DNA of 12,780 nt. Source: Bacteroidota bacterium (GTDB lineage Bacteria > Bacteroidota > Bacteroidia > Chitinophagales > Chitinophagaceae). How positions within the stretch are numbered: the first letter of the stretch is position 1; each line of letters starts with the position of its first letter. Both the position numbers and the translations under genes were made by a program. Shown here piece by piece: positions 1 through 6,635 of the stretch. The notes under the pieces are model-generated. The model was not told where the DNA came from, searched no databases, and worked only from the letters and a program-made list of their open reading frames with translations. The stretch is taken from assembly GCA_026391115.1 (NCBI GenBank), contig JAPLER010000370.1:14722-27501 (forward strand), written 5' to 3'.

Positions 1-940
1 AGGTTGTACAAGCAATTTTTTTGGGAATAAAAATATCAGTAAGTATGTCTTTACACTAAAATCTACTTACGATGCTATTGCAATAAGAAACCACATTTTA
101 CAAACCTTTGAAAACATCATATCTGCAAACGAAAAAGATAAAGAAAGTTTACTAAGTCTTGTAATTGTTGGTGCTGGCCCAACAGGTGTTGAGTTAGCAG
201 GAGCATTTGCTGAAATAAAAAAGAACATATTGCCTAAAGATTATCCTGGCATTGATTTTTCTACTTTTAAAATTATTTTAATTGAAGGTAGTGAACACAC
301 TTTAAATAGTATGAGCTGTGATGCTAAAAGTGCATCTAAAATCTACCTAGAAAAAATGGGGGTTAATATTCTTACTAAAACATTTGTAAGTGATTATGAT
401 GGCCAAACTTTAATACTAAACAATGGTAAGAACATTAAAACCAAAACAGTAATATGGGCTGCTGGCGTTACTGCTAATAAAATAGAAGGGCTGTCTGAAA
501 CTTATTTTACAACTGGCAATAGATTAAAAGTAGATAGTATCAATAAAATTGATGGTACTAACAATATATTCACTGTTGGCGATATTGCATTAATGCAAAC
601 TATTAAATATCCAAATGGTCATCCTCAGTTAGCCAATGTAGCTATACAGCAAGCAAAAAATTTAGCAAGTAATTTAAAGAAAATATTTTTGGAAAAACCT
701 ACAAAACCATTTGTTTATAAAGATTTAGGTTCAATGGCAACCATTGGTACAAACAAAGCTGTAGTAGATTTACCATTTATTCATTTCAAAGGATATTTTG
801 CTTGGCTCATCTGGATGTTTTTACACTTGATGCTTATACTTAGTGTAAAAAATAAGCTCATTATTTTTATTAATTGGGCTTGGGCATACATTACAAAAGA
901 TACATCCTTAAGATTAATACTCAAACCGAAAAATAATTGA
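1..940 (+). CDS. ndh: Type II NADH:quinone oxidoreductase (NDH-2), 5' end missing
   Basis: Single-subunit, non-proton-pumping flavoenzyme that oxidises NADH and reduces membrane quinone. The frame is open from base 2 to the TGA at 938-940 (312 codons). The family is usually about 420-430 residues, so the N-terminal FAD-binding Rossmann part lies upstream of the window. Visible motifs are the second dinucleotide fold GAGPTGVELAG (bases 170-202), the strand VIWAAGV typical of this family, FTVGDIA (the flavin-contacting GD motif) and GSMATIG. The C-terminus is hydrophobic and aromatic (AWLIWMFLHLMLIL, then INWAWAYIT), which in NDH-2 anchors the protein to the inner membrane. Bases 230-232 are an internal TTG, not a start, because the NADH motif lies upstream of it in the same frame. 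The stop overlaps the next start, so the two genes are probably co-translated. Other FAD-dependent pyridine nucleotide oxidoreductases are less likely given the C-terminal anchor. Confidence 0.93.
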   Translation, partial: GCTSNFFGNKNISKYVFTLKSTYDAIAIRNHILQTFENIISANEKDKESLLSLVIVGAGPTGVELAGAFAEIKKNILPKDYPGIDFSTFKIILIEGSEHTLNSMSCDAKSASKIYLEKMGVNILTKTFVSDYDGQTLILNNGKNIKTKTVIWAAGVTANKIEGLSETYFTTGNRLKVDSINKIDGTNNIFTVGDIALMQTIKYPNGHPQLANVAIQQAKNLASNLKKIFLEKPTKPFVYKDLGSMATIGTNKAVVDLPFIHFKGYFAWLIWMFLHLMLILSVKNKLIIFINWAWAYITKDTSLRLILKPKNN

Positions 941-1329
941 AAAATACTTATCATCACACAGAAAGAATTTTTGAAAAAGTTACAACATTCATCACAGCAC
1001 TTTTGGGCAATTCGATAACATTTATAATAGTGTTGGGTATTACAACTTATTGGTTTTGTAATAAACAGTTTTATACGCAAAATATTCACGATAGCATTAG
1101 AGATGTTATTGTAGGTATTAGCTTTTTAAGCTTGTTCATTATTCAAAAAACTTTTAACCGTTTTTCTGGTGCATTACATTTAAAATTAAATGAACTTGTA
1201 GCATCTAATATAAAAGCCAATAATGCTATAATTAATGTAGAAGAAAAAACTGAAAGAGAGATACTTGAACTTACAAAAGATTATGCTGAAATAGCAGAAC
1301 TAGCAAAAGAAATTGATGCTAAACTTTAA
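937..1329 (+). CDS. Low-affinity iron permease-like small membrane protein
   Basis: 130-residue protein resembling the bacterial low-affinity Fe/Cu permease family (Pfam Iron_permease type). It has two hydrophobic segments (about residues 20-41 and 55-72). Between the second helix and the tail is a conserved-looking stretch, IIQKTFNRFSGALHLKLNEL, matching the family pattern IQ-x-x-x-NR-x-x-AL-x-LKL-x-EL. The C-terminal 35 residues are acidic and predicted helical. The start must be the TTG at 937-939: a TAA stop sits immediately upstream in frame at 934-936, and no ATG or GTG follows within the N-terminal region. TTG overlaps the NDH-2 stop as TTGA, indicating translational coupling. Despite the family name, iron transport by bacterial members is poorly established, so the function is inferred from similarity only. 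No signal peptide is seen; the helices should place it in the inner membrane. Confidence 0.8.
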   Translation: MKNTYHHTERIFEKVTTFITALLGNSITFIIVLGITTYWFCNKQFYTQNIHDSIRDVIVGISFLSLFIIQKTFNRFSGALHLKLNELVASNIKANNAIINVEEKTEREILELTKDYAEIAELAKEIDAKL

Positions 1330-1334
1330 GCAAA

Positions 1335-1360
1335 CATTATTCTACAAACCAAGAATAATG
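1335..1360 (+). other. 9-bp perfect inverted repeat (hairpin) after the iron permease gene
   Basis: CATTATTCT (1335-1343) and AGAATAATG (1352-1360) are exact reverse complements around an 8-base loop, starting 6 bases after the permease stop. No T-run follows, so it is not a standard intrinsic terminator. It may be a weak terminator, an mRNA 3'-end stabiliser, or an operator for the downstream OmpA gene. Confidence 0.4.
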
Positions 1361-1406
1361 CAACATATAGCCATAATGGTGTAATGTAAAACAATAATCG
1401 TTTAAT

Positions 1407-1414
1407 CATCTTTG
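1407..1414 (+). promoter_or_regulatory. Candidate Bacteroidota -7 element for the OmpA-TSP3 gene
   Basis: CATCTTTG differs at one position from the Bacteroidota sigma-A -7 consensus TAnnTTTG and is followed by C, as often seen. It lies 25 bases upstream of the ATG, giving a short leader. No convincing TTG -33 box is visible at 17-23 bases upstream, so the call rests on the -7 box and position. Confidence 0.4.
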
Positions 1415-1439
1415 CACTTCATAACAAAATTAACAAAAA

Positions 1440-2984
1440 ATGAAAAAATTATTACTTCTTATATGCATTGCATTTGCATTAAATACTAATGCACAAACGG
1501 CAGATAAAAAATGGAATATTGGTGTTCACGCAGGTGTAAGTCAATACAATGGCGATCTTGGTAACGACTTTTATAGTACCAATATGCATGCCTATGGTGT
1601 AGGTGCTATATCCATTTCAACTTATCTTGGTAAACATTTTGCCCTTGATTTTATTAGCCACAAAGGACGTATTGGAATTGATAGGCCTAATGAATATTTT
1701 AGAAGCAGTTTTACATCTGTATTAATGAATCTTAGATATAATATTTTAAAAAGTAATGCTGCTGTAAATCCATATTTATTTGTTGGTGGTGGTGGTATTT
1801 TGTTTGATAAAAATATTGATTTGGGTAAAGATAATATTAAGACAAAAATGGATTTTGCAACACCTTCTTTTGGTGCAGGATTAAATATTAAAATGGGACC
1901 TATTGTAAGTTTTAATATTCAAGAAACATTTATATATTCTAACACCGATACAAGAGATGGCATTAAAGCAGGCAATCATGATGCTTACTTATTTCATACT
2001 GCTGGCTTAACATTTAGTATGGGTAAAAAGAAAGATAGCGATAAAGATGGTGTATCAGATCATTTTGACAAATGCCCTAACACACCCAATGGAATTGCGG
2101 TTGATAGAAAAGGTTGCCCATTAGATAGAGATAATGACGGAGTTGCAGATTATATTGATGCTTGTCCAGATGTTGCTGGCACACTAGCATTAAAAGGTTG
2201 TCCAGATAAAGATGGGGATGGTGTTGCTGATAAAGATGATAGATGCCCCGATATTGCAGGCAGTATGGCAATGGGTGGTTGTCCTGATAGAGATAATGAT
2301 GGCGTTGCAGATATTGATGATAAATGCCCTGATGCAGCTGGATCAAGATTTTTAAATGGTTGCCCAGATACAGATGATGATGGCGTTGCAGATATTAATG
2401 ATAAATGCCCTAATACAAAAACAGGATACAAAGTTGATGCAAGTGGTTGCCCTTATGATAATGACAAAGATGGTATTGTTAATGAAGAAGACAAATGTCC
2501 AAACGCAGCAGGGTCAGCAAGTTTAAAAGGTTGCCCAGATAGTGATGGGGATGGTGTTGCTGATATTGAAGACAGATGTCCTAAAATAAAAGGAACAATA
2601 GCAAATAAAGGTTGCCCGGAAATTGCCAAAGAAGATGTAATTAGGATTACAAGAATTGCAAGCAAAATTTTCTTTGAAAATAATAGCGATAAATTGAAAG
2701 TAGCTTCTCTTGTGCAACTAGATGATTTAGTAGCTATATTAAATAAATACGAGGCAGCAAATTTAACAGTAGAAGGTCATACTGATAATGTTGGAAAAGA
2801 TGAGGCAAATATGACCCTTTCTCAAAAACGTACAGAAGCCGTTACCAAATATTTAGTATCTAAAGGAATATATATTAGCAGATTAACTGCAACTGGTTTT
2901 GGAGAAACAAAACCTATTGCAGATAATAAAACTTCTCTCGGTCGTGCAAAAAACAGAAGAGTTGAATTAAGAACTTCTTATTAA
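1440..2984 (+). CDS. OmpA-family outer membrane protein with beta-barrel and seven TSP3 repeats
   Basis: 514-residue envelope protein that probably ties the outer membrane to peptidoglycan. A signal peptide (residues 1-18, lysines then LLLLICIAFAL, cleavage near NA-Q) is followed by an outer-membrane beta-barrel-like domain (about 20-195). Seven thrombospondin type-3 repeats, pattern DxDxDGVxDxxDxCP, occupy about 199-393; these Asp-rich loops bind calcium in other proteins, and the paired cysteines probably form disulfides. The C-terminal OmpA domain (about 400-512) carries GHTDN (446-450) and NRRVE (505-509). Its Asp449 and an Arg of NRR are the family's diaminopimelate-binding residues. The ATG follows an A-rich leader without Shine-Dalgarno, normal for Bacteroidota. 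A candidate -7 box lies 25 bases upstream and a strong terminator lies 28 bases downstream, so it is probably transcribed alone. Architecture is clear; the barrel's transport role, if any, is unknown. Confidence 0.93.
   Translation: MKKLLLLICIAFALNTNAQTADKKWNIGVHAGVSQYNGDLGNDFYSTNMHAYGVGAISISTYLGKHFALDFISHKGRIGIDRPNEYFRSSFTSVLMNLRYNILKSNAAVNPYLFVGGGGILFDKNIDLGKDNIKTKMDFATPSFGAGLNIKMGPIVSFNIQETFIYSNTDTRDGIKAGNHDAYLFHTAGLTFSMGKKKDSDKDGVSDHFDKCPNTPNGIAVDRKGCPLDRDNDGVADYIDACPDVAGTLALKGCPDKDGDGVADKDDRCPDIAGSMAMGGCPDRDNDGVADIDDKCPDAAGSRFLNGCPDTDDDGVADINDKCPNTKTGYKVDASGCPYDNDKDGIVNEEDKCPNAAGSASLKGCPDSDGDGVADIEDRCPKIKGTIANKGCPEIAKEDVIRITRIASKIFFENNSDKLKVASLVQLDDLVAILNKYEAANLTVEGHTDNVGKDEANMTLSQKRTEAVTKYLVSKGIYISRLTATGFGETKPIADNKTSLGRAKNRRVELRTSY
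2034..2618 (+). repeat. Seven in-frame TSP3 coding repeats (81/90-bp periods)
   Basis: Repeat units begin at residues 199, 229, 256, 283, 310, 340 and 367, giving periods of 30, 27, 27, 27, 30 and 27 residues. Each has the DxDxDG core followed by DxCP (CP in all seven), then a linker ending GCP. At the DNA level units 4 and 5 are almost identical over 33 bases (2298-2330 versus 2379-2411, one mismatch), suggesting recent duplication or gene conversion within the array. Confidence 0.9.
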
Positions 2985-3012
2985 TAAAAAAATTTTCGAG
3001 GGTTGATTTTTG

Positions 3013-3042
3013 AAGAGCTGTCTCGCAAGGGGCAGCTTTTTT
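3013..3042 (+). terminator. Strong intrinsic terminator after the OmpA-TSP3 gene
   Basis: The stem GCTGTCTC (3017-3024) pairs with GGGGCAGC (3029-3036), using two G-T wobbles, around a GCAA tetraloop of the stable GNRA class. The arm extends outward through A-T pairs and is followed by six T (3037-3042). It is the most GC-rich spot in the intergenic region. Confidence 0.88.
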
Positions 3043-3177
3043 ATTACCAAATCAAGCATTGTATTATTTGTAATTAATTAATGTTATTTAAAAAATCATA
3101 TTCAAACTAATAATAATTTTATAACCTTTCAGAAGCATTGTGTAATAACAACAATAACTAAAATACCAACTTTACTA

Positions 3178-4794
3178 ATGCTTAAAATTGCTTCATTTAT
3201 TTTCTTGTTTATAATCATTTTTTTTACCAATTGTAAAAATGCTAGTCAAGAAAACAAAACTACAACCCAATATTTTGACACTTTTCAATTGCATACTTTT
3301 TTAGAACAGCATTTAATTGAAAAAAATCAACAGAATGACATTAAAGCATTTTATCAACAAAGAGATAATGCATTTGTTTGGCTGAATGATTCTGGGTTAA
3401 ATGAATATGCAAAAAGTTTTATTGAATTATTAAGCAATGAAGATAGTTTACAAAAAACAAATAATGCAACAAGCAAACAAAAATTTCAAAAACTGTATTC
3501 TACAATTTCTAGTAATACTAAATTTAACATTAAAGACAGTGCTACTAAAGCATTTGAATTTTTATTAACCACAATTTTTTTAGACTATGCACAACAACAT
3601 TGGGAAGGCATTAGTGAAGAAAAAATAAAGCAATCAGGATGGTTTATTACAAAAAACAATATATCTGCTACACAACGCTTGAATATATTTTTAAAAAATG
3701 ATATTAGTAAAAATCCTTCCTATCTCCCAGTAAATCGTCAGTATGCATTGCTCAATGATTATTTTAAAAAATACATTGCAATTGAAAAAAAAGGTGGCTG
3801 GAAAAATTGGACTAGCAATATAAAAGGGTTTAAAAAAGAGGATTCATCAGCAACAATTTCACTAATAAAACAGCAACTTGTTTTGCAGGAAGATTTAGTT
3901 ACAAATGATAATACTAATGTGTTTAATGATGCACTTGAAGTAGCTGTAAAAAAGTTCCAAAAAAGATTTGGGCTTAATGAAGACGGCATTATTACTGGTA
4001 AAACTTTAATTGAAATGAATATTCCTCTTCGCCAAAGAATACAACAATTGATGGTAAATATTGAACGTAGTAAATGGATGCCTATTGAACAACAAGGCGA
4101 TTATTTGGCAGTAAATATTCCCGATTTTAAATTGCTTGTTTATAACAATAATAAACTTGAATGGAGTTGTAATGTAGTGGTAGGTAAATCCCAAATTTCT
4201 AGCAATACAATCATTTTTAATGACTCCCTTGAAAACATTGTGTTTAGTCCTTATTGGAATTTACCATCTAGCATTATGTTTAAAGAAACTTTACCAGCAA
4301 TGAGTAGAAACGGACAATACTTAAACAATCATAATATGGAGATTATTAATAATAATGAACAAATTATTGCTCAATCACAAATAAAGCAAAGCCAGTTAGG
4401 TAAAAATTTTCCATATATGATACGTCAAAAGCCAGGAAAGAATAATGCATTAGGTTTAGTGAAATTTTTGTTCCCTAATAATTATAACATTTATATGCAT
4501 GATACACCTGAGAAATCTCTATTTGAAGAGTCCAACAGAATGTTTAGCCACGGCTGTATTAGAGTAAAAGAGCCTGTAAAGCTTGCAAAATTTTTATTGA
4601 GAAAAGATACAAGTTGGACAGATGAAAAAATTTCAAATGCAATGAATAGTGGAAAAGAAATTTATGTAAAAATGAAGAACAAAGTACCAGTATACATTGC
4701 CTACTTTACTGCCTGGGTAGATAGAGCTGGAAACTTAAATTATAGAGATGATATTTATCATCACGATGTTAAAATGAAACAACTCATATTTTAA
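3178..4794 (+). CDS. L,D-transpeptidase lipoprotein, YcbB/LdtD type
   Basis: 538-residue periplasmic enzyme expected to form 3-3 peptidoglycan cross-links by attacking the donor tetrapeptide through a catalytic Cys. The N-terminus is hydrophobic (FIFLFIIIFF) and ends in TNC, a relaxed lipobox with Cys19, suggesting membrane anchoring. Residues about 35-230 match the helical scaffold region of the LdtD family. A peptidoglycan-binding-type helical unit spans about 249-285 (VKKFQKRFGLNEDGIITGKT). The YkuD catalytic domain (about 305-490) has the upstream YMHDTP (His441) and the signature SHGCIRV with His458 and Cys460, all consistent with activity. Length fits the family (about 540-615). The downstream gene is a second, different L,D-transpeptidase 71 bases away with no visible terminator, so an operon is likely. 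ATG 3178 is the first start compatible with a signal sequence. Confidence 0.93.
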   Translation: MLKIASFIFLFIIIFFTNCKNASQENKTTTQYFDTFQLHTFLEQHLIEKNQQNDIKAFYQQRDNAFVWLNDSGLNEYAKSFIELLSNEDSLQKTNNATSKQKFQKLYSTISSNTKFNIKDSATKAFEFLLTTIFLDYAQQHWEGISEEKIKQSGWFITKNNISATQRLNIFLKNDISKNPSYLPVNRQYALLNDYFKKYIAIEKKGGWKNWTSNIKGFKKEDSSATISLIKQQLVLQEDLVTNDNTNVFNDALEVAVKKFQKRFGLNEDGIITGKTLIEMNIPLRQRIQQLMVNIERSKWMPIEQQGDYLAVNIPDFKLLVYNNNKLEWSCNVVVGKSQISSNTIIFNDSLENIVFSPYWNLPSSIMFKETLPAMSRNGQYLNNHNMEIINNNEQIIAQSQIKQSQLGKNFPYMIRQKPGKNNALGLVKFLFPNNYNIYMHDTPEKSLFEESNRMFSHGCIRVKEPVKLAKFLLRKDTSWTDEKISNAMNSGKEIYVKMKNKVPVYIAYFTAWVDRAGNLNYRDDIYHHDVKMKQLIF

Positions 4795-4865
4795 TTTAAT
4801 CGACTATTAAGTCATATTATGCTACTTTACATCCAACATATAAATTGTGGTATCATTTATGTGTT

Positions 4866-5501
4866 ATGAATTGTATGCATAAAACTTCTCAATATATTAT
4901 CACAGTCTTTCTAGTATTGGTTTTGTTATTCAGCACAAAAGCCAGTAATAGTTGTTACAACAAAACGATTGTTGTAAAACAAACTTGTTTGTATGATGAG
5001 TTACAACTAGCTACATTAGGCTTAAGTAAACCCATTTTTGAAAAAGCAATTGCAGAATGGAATATTTTATCTGCAAGAGAACATATAGAGAAAAATAACA
5101 TTTTATCTATTGCTGATTTATCACAATCTTCAAAAGCTAAACGACTTTATGTAATTGATATCGAAAACAAAAAAGTACTATTTAATACCTATGTAGCACA
5201 TGGCAGAAATTCTGGAGACGAGTTTGCTTCATCATTTTCAAACAAAGAAAATTCATATCAGTCTAGTTTAGGCTTTTATATTACTGCCAATACTTATCAA
5301 GGAGCACACGGCTTATCATTAAAATTAAAAGGTATTGAAAAGGGTATAAATGACATTGCAGAAACTAGAGGTATTGTAGTGCACGGTGCATCTTATGTAA
5401 GCGAATCTTTTATTAATAATTTTGGAAGATTGGGTCGCAGCCAAGGCTGTTCCCTATCACTAGACAGAAAATATTCATATGATAATAATATAAGTAACTA
5501 A
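4866..5501 (+). CDS. Murein L,D-transpeptidase catalytic domain protein (YkuD_2), C-terminus apparently truncated
   Basis: Exported protein of the YkuD_2-type family common in Bacteroidota. From ATG 4866 (an ATG at 4875 is equally possible) it has 211 residues with a signal sequence (YIITVFLVLVLLFSTKAS). An upstream TTG at 4845 extends the frame but adds no sensible signal. Family blocks are intact: RLYVIDIENKKVLFNTYVAH, HGRNSGDEFA, SFSNKENSYQSSLGFY, VVHGASYVSESF (His173) and GRLGRSQGC (Cys195). Relatives as I recall them continue GCPAL..., about 18 residues, then S/T-C-L-F-I-Y. Here the sequence reads GCSLSL and hits TAA TAA after 16 residues. The same frame resumes immediately as SCVMIAI. 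The enzyme may therefore be inactive or unstable, or the end may be a recent nonsense mutation or sequence error. It sits between another L,D-transpeptidase and a BrkB gene. Confidence 0.85.
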   Translation: MNCMHKTSQYIITVFLVLVLLFSTKASNSCYNKTIVVKQTCLYDELQLATLGLSKPIFEKAIAEWNILSAREHIEKNNILSIADLSQSSKAKRLYVIDIENKKVLFNTYVAHGRNSGDEFASSFSNKENSYQSSLGFYITANTYQGAHGLSLKLKGIEKGINDIAETRGIVVHGASYVSESFINNFGRLGRSQGCSLSLDRKYSYDNNISN

Positions 5502-5576
5502 TAAAGTTGTGTAATGATTGCTATCATTAGCAAACGAACTTTCTATCAAAACACTATTTTATATATCAACCTGTGA
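5502..5576 (+). pseudogene. In-frame remnant of the YkuD_2 C-terminus after tandem stops
   Basis: After TAA (5499-5501) and TAA (5502-5504) the transpeptidase frame runs for 23 sense codons (starting SCVMIAII, ending ILYINL) to TGA at 5574-5576. The SC-V-M-I start occurs at exactly the spacing from the catalytic Cys expected for the family's terminal S/T-C-L-F-I-Y strand (family consensus from memory). The final TGA overlaps the GTG start of the next gene as GTGA. This geometry suggests the original gene ended here. The segment also contains a 6-bp inverted repeat (5512-5517 with 5524-5529) without a T-run. Confidence 0.55.
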
Positions 5577-6505
5577 AACAAAAAATCATTTCAATTTATC
5601 AATTCGCAAAACAAGTTATTGATGAATTTAGTAACGATAACGCTTTAAAATATAGTGCGTCACTTTCTTACTATACTATATTTTCAATTGCACCTTTATT
5701 GATTATAATCATTTCAATTTGTGATGTATTGTTTAACAAAGAAGCAATGCAAGGGAAAATTTATGGAGAAATAAAAAATCTTGTTGGTAGCGACGCTGCC
5801 CTACAAATTCAAACAACAATTCAAAATGTGCATCTGTCAAACGATTCTTGGGTAGCAAGTATCATTGGCGTTGTTACACTGATACTTGGTGCAACAGGAG
5901 TTTTTGGAGAAATTCAAGATTCTCTCAATAGAATTTGGGGTTTGAAAGTGAAGCCCACAAGCGGCTGGTTTAAATTAGTAATTAATCGTTTGCTATCCTT
6001 CTCTTTAATTTTAAGTTTGGGCTTTGTATTTATGGTTTCATTAGCATTAAATGCAATTGTACTTGCAATTGGCAGTAGAATTAACAACTTATTTTCAGGA
6101 AGCATTTATAATTTTATTCCTCTCATTGAAAACATACTTTCATTGGGTATTACCACAATAATTTTTGCATCTATATTTAAAATTTTACCTGATGCAAAAA
6201 TTAAATGGAAAGATGTAATAGTGGGTGCATTGTTTACTGCTGTACTATTTGTTTTGGGCAAATTTTTAATTGGATATTATTTATCTACAAGTAAATTAAA
6301 CACAATGTATGGTGCTGCTGGCTCTATTATTATCATTCTTTCTTGGACATATTATAGTTCTGCAATTTTATATATGGGTGCAGAGTTTACAAAGGTTTAT
6401 GCCTTGCGATATCATAGAAGAATTGCACCTAATAATTATTCTGAATGGATAAAAGTTGAAGAAGTGCATAAGGAGAATGTAGTTTCTTCTGTTGAAGAAA
6501 AATAA
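5573..6505 (+). CDS. YihY/virulence factor BrkB family inner membrane protein
   Basis: 310-residue polytopic membrane protein. Family signatures are present in order: ALKYSASLSYYTIFSIAPLL (24-43), ILGATGVFGEIQDSLNRIWG (104-123), a conserved ILPDAKI-K-W-KDV block (204-215), and GAAGSIIIILSWTYYSSAIL (247-266) followed by GAEFTKVYA. About six transmembrane helices are visible (roughly 32-53, 93-113, 139-167, 183-205, 214-238, 247-270) with a short charged C-terminal tail. The family's function is not settled; it was once proposed as RNase BN, which is no longer accepted, and transport or envelope roles have been suggested. The start is GTG 5573: no ATG occurs between it and the upstream in-frame TAG at 5528-5530, and the next residues MKQKII fit homologues. 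GTG overlaps a TGA that ends the read-through frame of the preceding transpeptidase, consistent with ancestral translational coupling. Confidence 0.92.
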   Translation: MKQKIISIYQFAKQVIDEFSNDNALKYSASLSYYTIFSIAPLLIIIISICDVLFNKEAMQGKIYGEIKNLVGSDAALQIQTTIQNVHLSNDSWVASIIGVVTLILGATGVFGEIQDSLNRIWGLKVKPTSGWFKLVINRLLSFSLILSLGFVFMVSLALNAIVLAIGSRINNLFSGSIYNFIPLIENILSLGITTIIFASIFKILPDAKIKWKDVIVGALFTAVLFVLGKFLIGYYLSTSKLNTMYGAAGSIIIILSWTYYSSAILYMGAEFTKVYALRYHRRIAPNNYSEWIKVEEVHKENVVSSVEEK

Positions 6506-6540
6506 TATATTACCATAACACAACAACTTAATGTGTGAAA

Positions 6541-6567
6541 TATGCAATTAATTTCAATAGTTGCATA
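6541..6567 (+). other. 7-bp inverted repeat upstream of the OmpA lipoprotein gene
   Basis: TATGCAA (6541-6547) and TTGCATA (6561-6567) are exact reverse complements 13 bases apart, in the spacer after brkB and about 25 bases upstream of the candidate -7 box. There is no T-run. It could be an operator half-site pair or chance in AT-rich DNA. Confidence 0.25.
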
Positions 6568-6590
6568 ATATTATAACACTATAGAATTAT

Positions 6591-6598
6591 CAACTTTG
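6591..6598 (+). promoter_or_regulatory. Candidate Bacteroidota -7 element for the OmpA lipoprotein gene
   Basis: CAACTTTG has one mismatch to TAnnTTTG, the same C-for-T change as in the box before the OmpA-TSP3 gene (CATCTTTG). It lies 37 bases before the ATG. A TTG at 6561-6563 is further upstream (27 bases) than the usual 17-23 spacing, so the -33 box is not convincing. Confidence 0.4.
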
Positions 6599-6599
6599 T

Positions 6600-6627
6600 A
6601 TCAATATTTTTCAAATTAAATATTGAT
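6600..6627 (+). promoter_or_regulatory. Perfect 10-bp dyad in the leader of the OmpA lipoprotein gene
   Basis: ATCAATATTT (6600-6609) and AAATATTGAT (6618-6627) are exact reverse complements around an 8-base loop. It starts right after the candidate -7 box, where transcription should begin, and ends 8 bases before the ATG. It could be a transcription factor operator over the start site or an mRNA hairpin affecting stability or ribosome access. It has no terminator-type T-run. Confidence 0.45.
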
Positions 6628-6635
6628 TACAAAAA

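Noticed and set aside
230..232. TTG as the start of the dehydrogenase
   Set aside because: The NADH-binding motif lies upstream in the same open frame, so this is an internal Leu codon of a gene that begins before the window.
781..1089. Minus-strand 102-codon ORF across the NDH-2/permease junction
   Set aside because: It overlaps two well-supported + strand genes and shows no domain or signal.
2077..2717. Several minus-strand ORFs and repeats-like proteins opposite the TSP3 region
   Set aside because: They mirror the in-frame Asp-codon repeats of the OmpA gene; compositions are biased (His/Tyr/Gln or Ser/Pro) and no known domain appears.
3071..3080. TAATTAATTA palindrome in the 193-base gap after the OmpA-TSP3 terminator
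   Set aside because: A low-complexity AT palindrome is expected by chance in DNA this AT-rich; no paired element was found.
3167..3174. CAACTTTA as a promoter for the LdtD-type gene
   Set aside because: It has two mismatches to the -7 consensus and lies only 4 bases before the ATG, which would place transcription start inside the gene.
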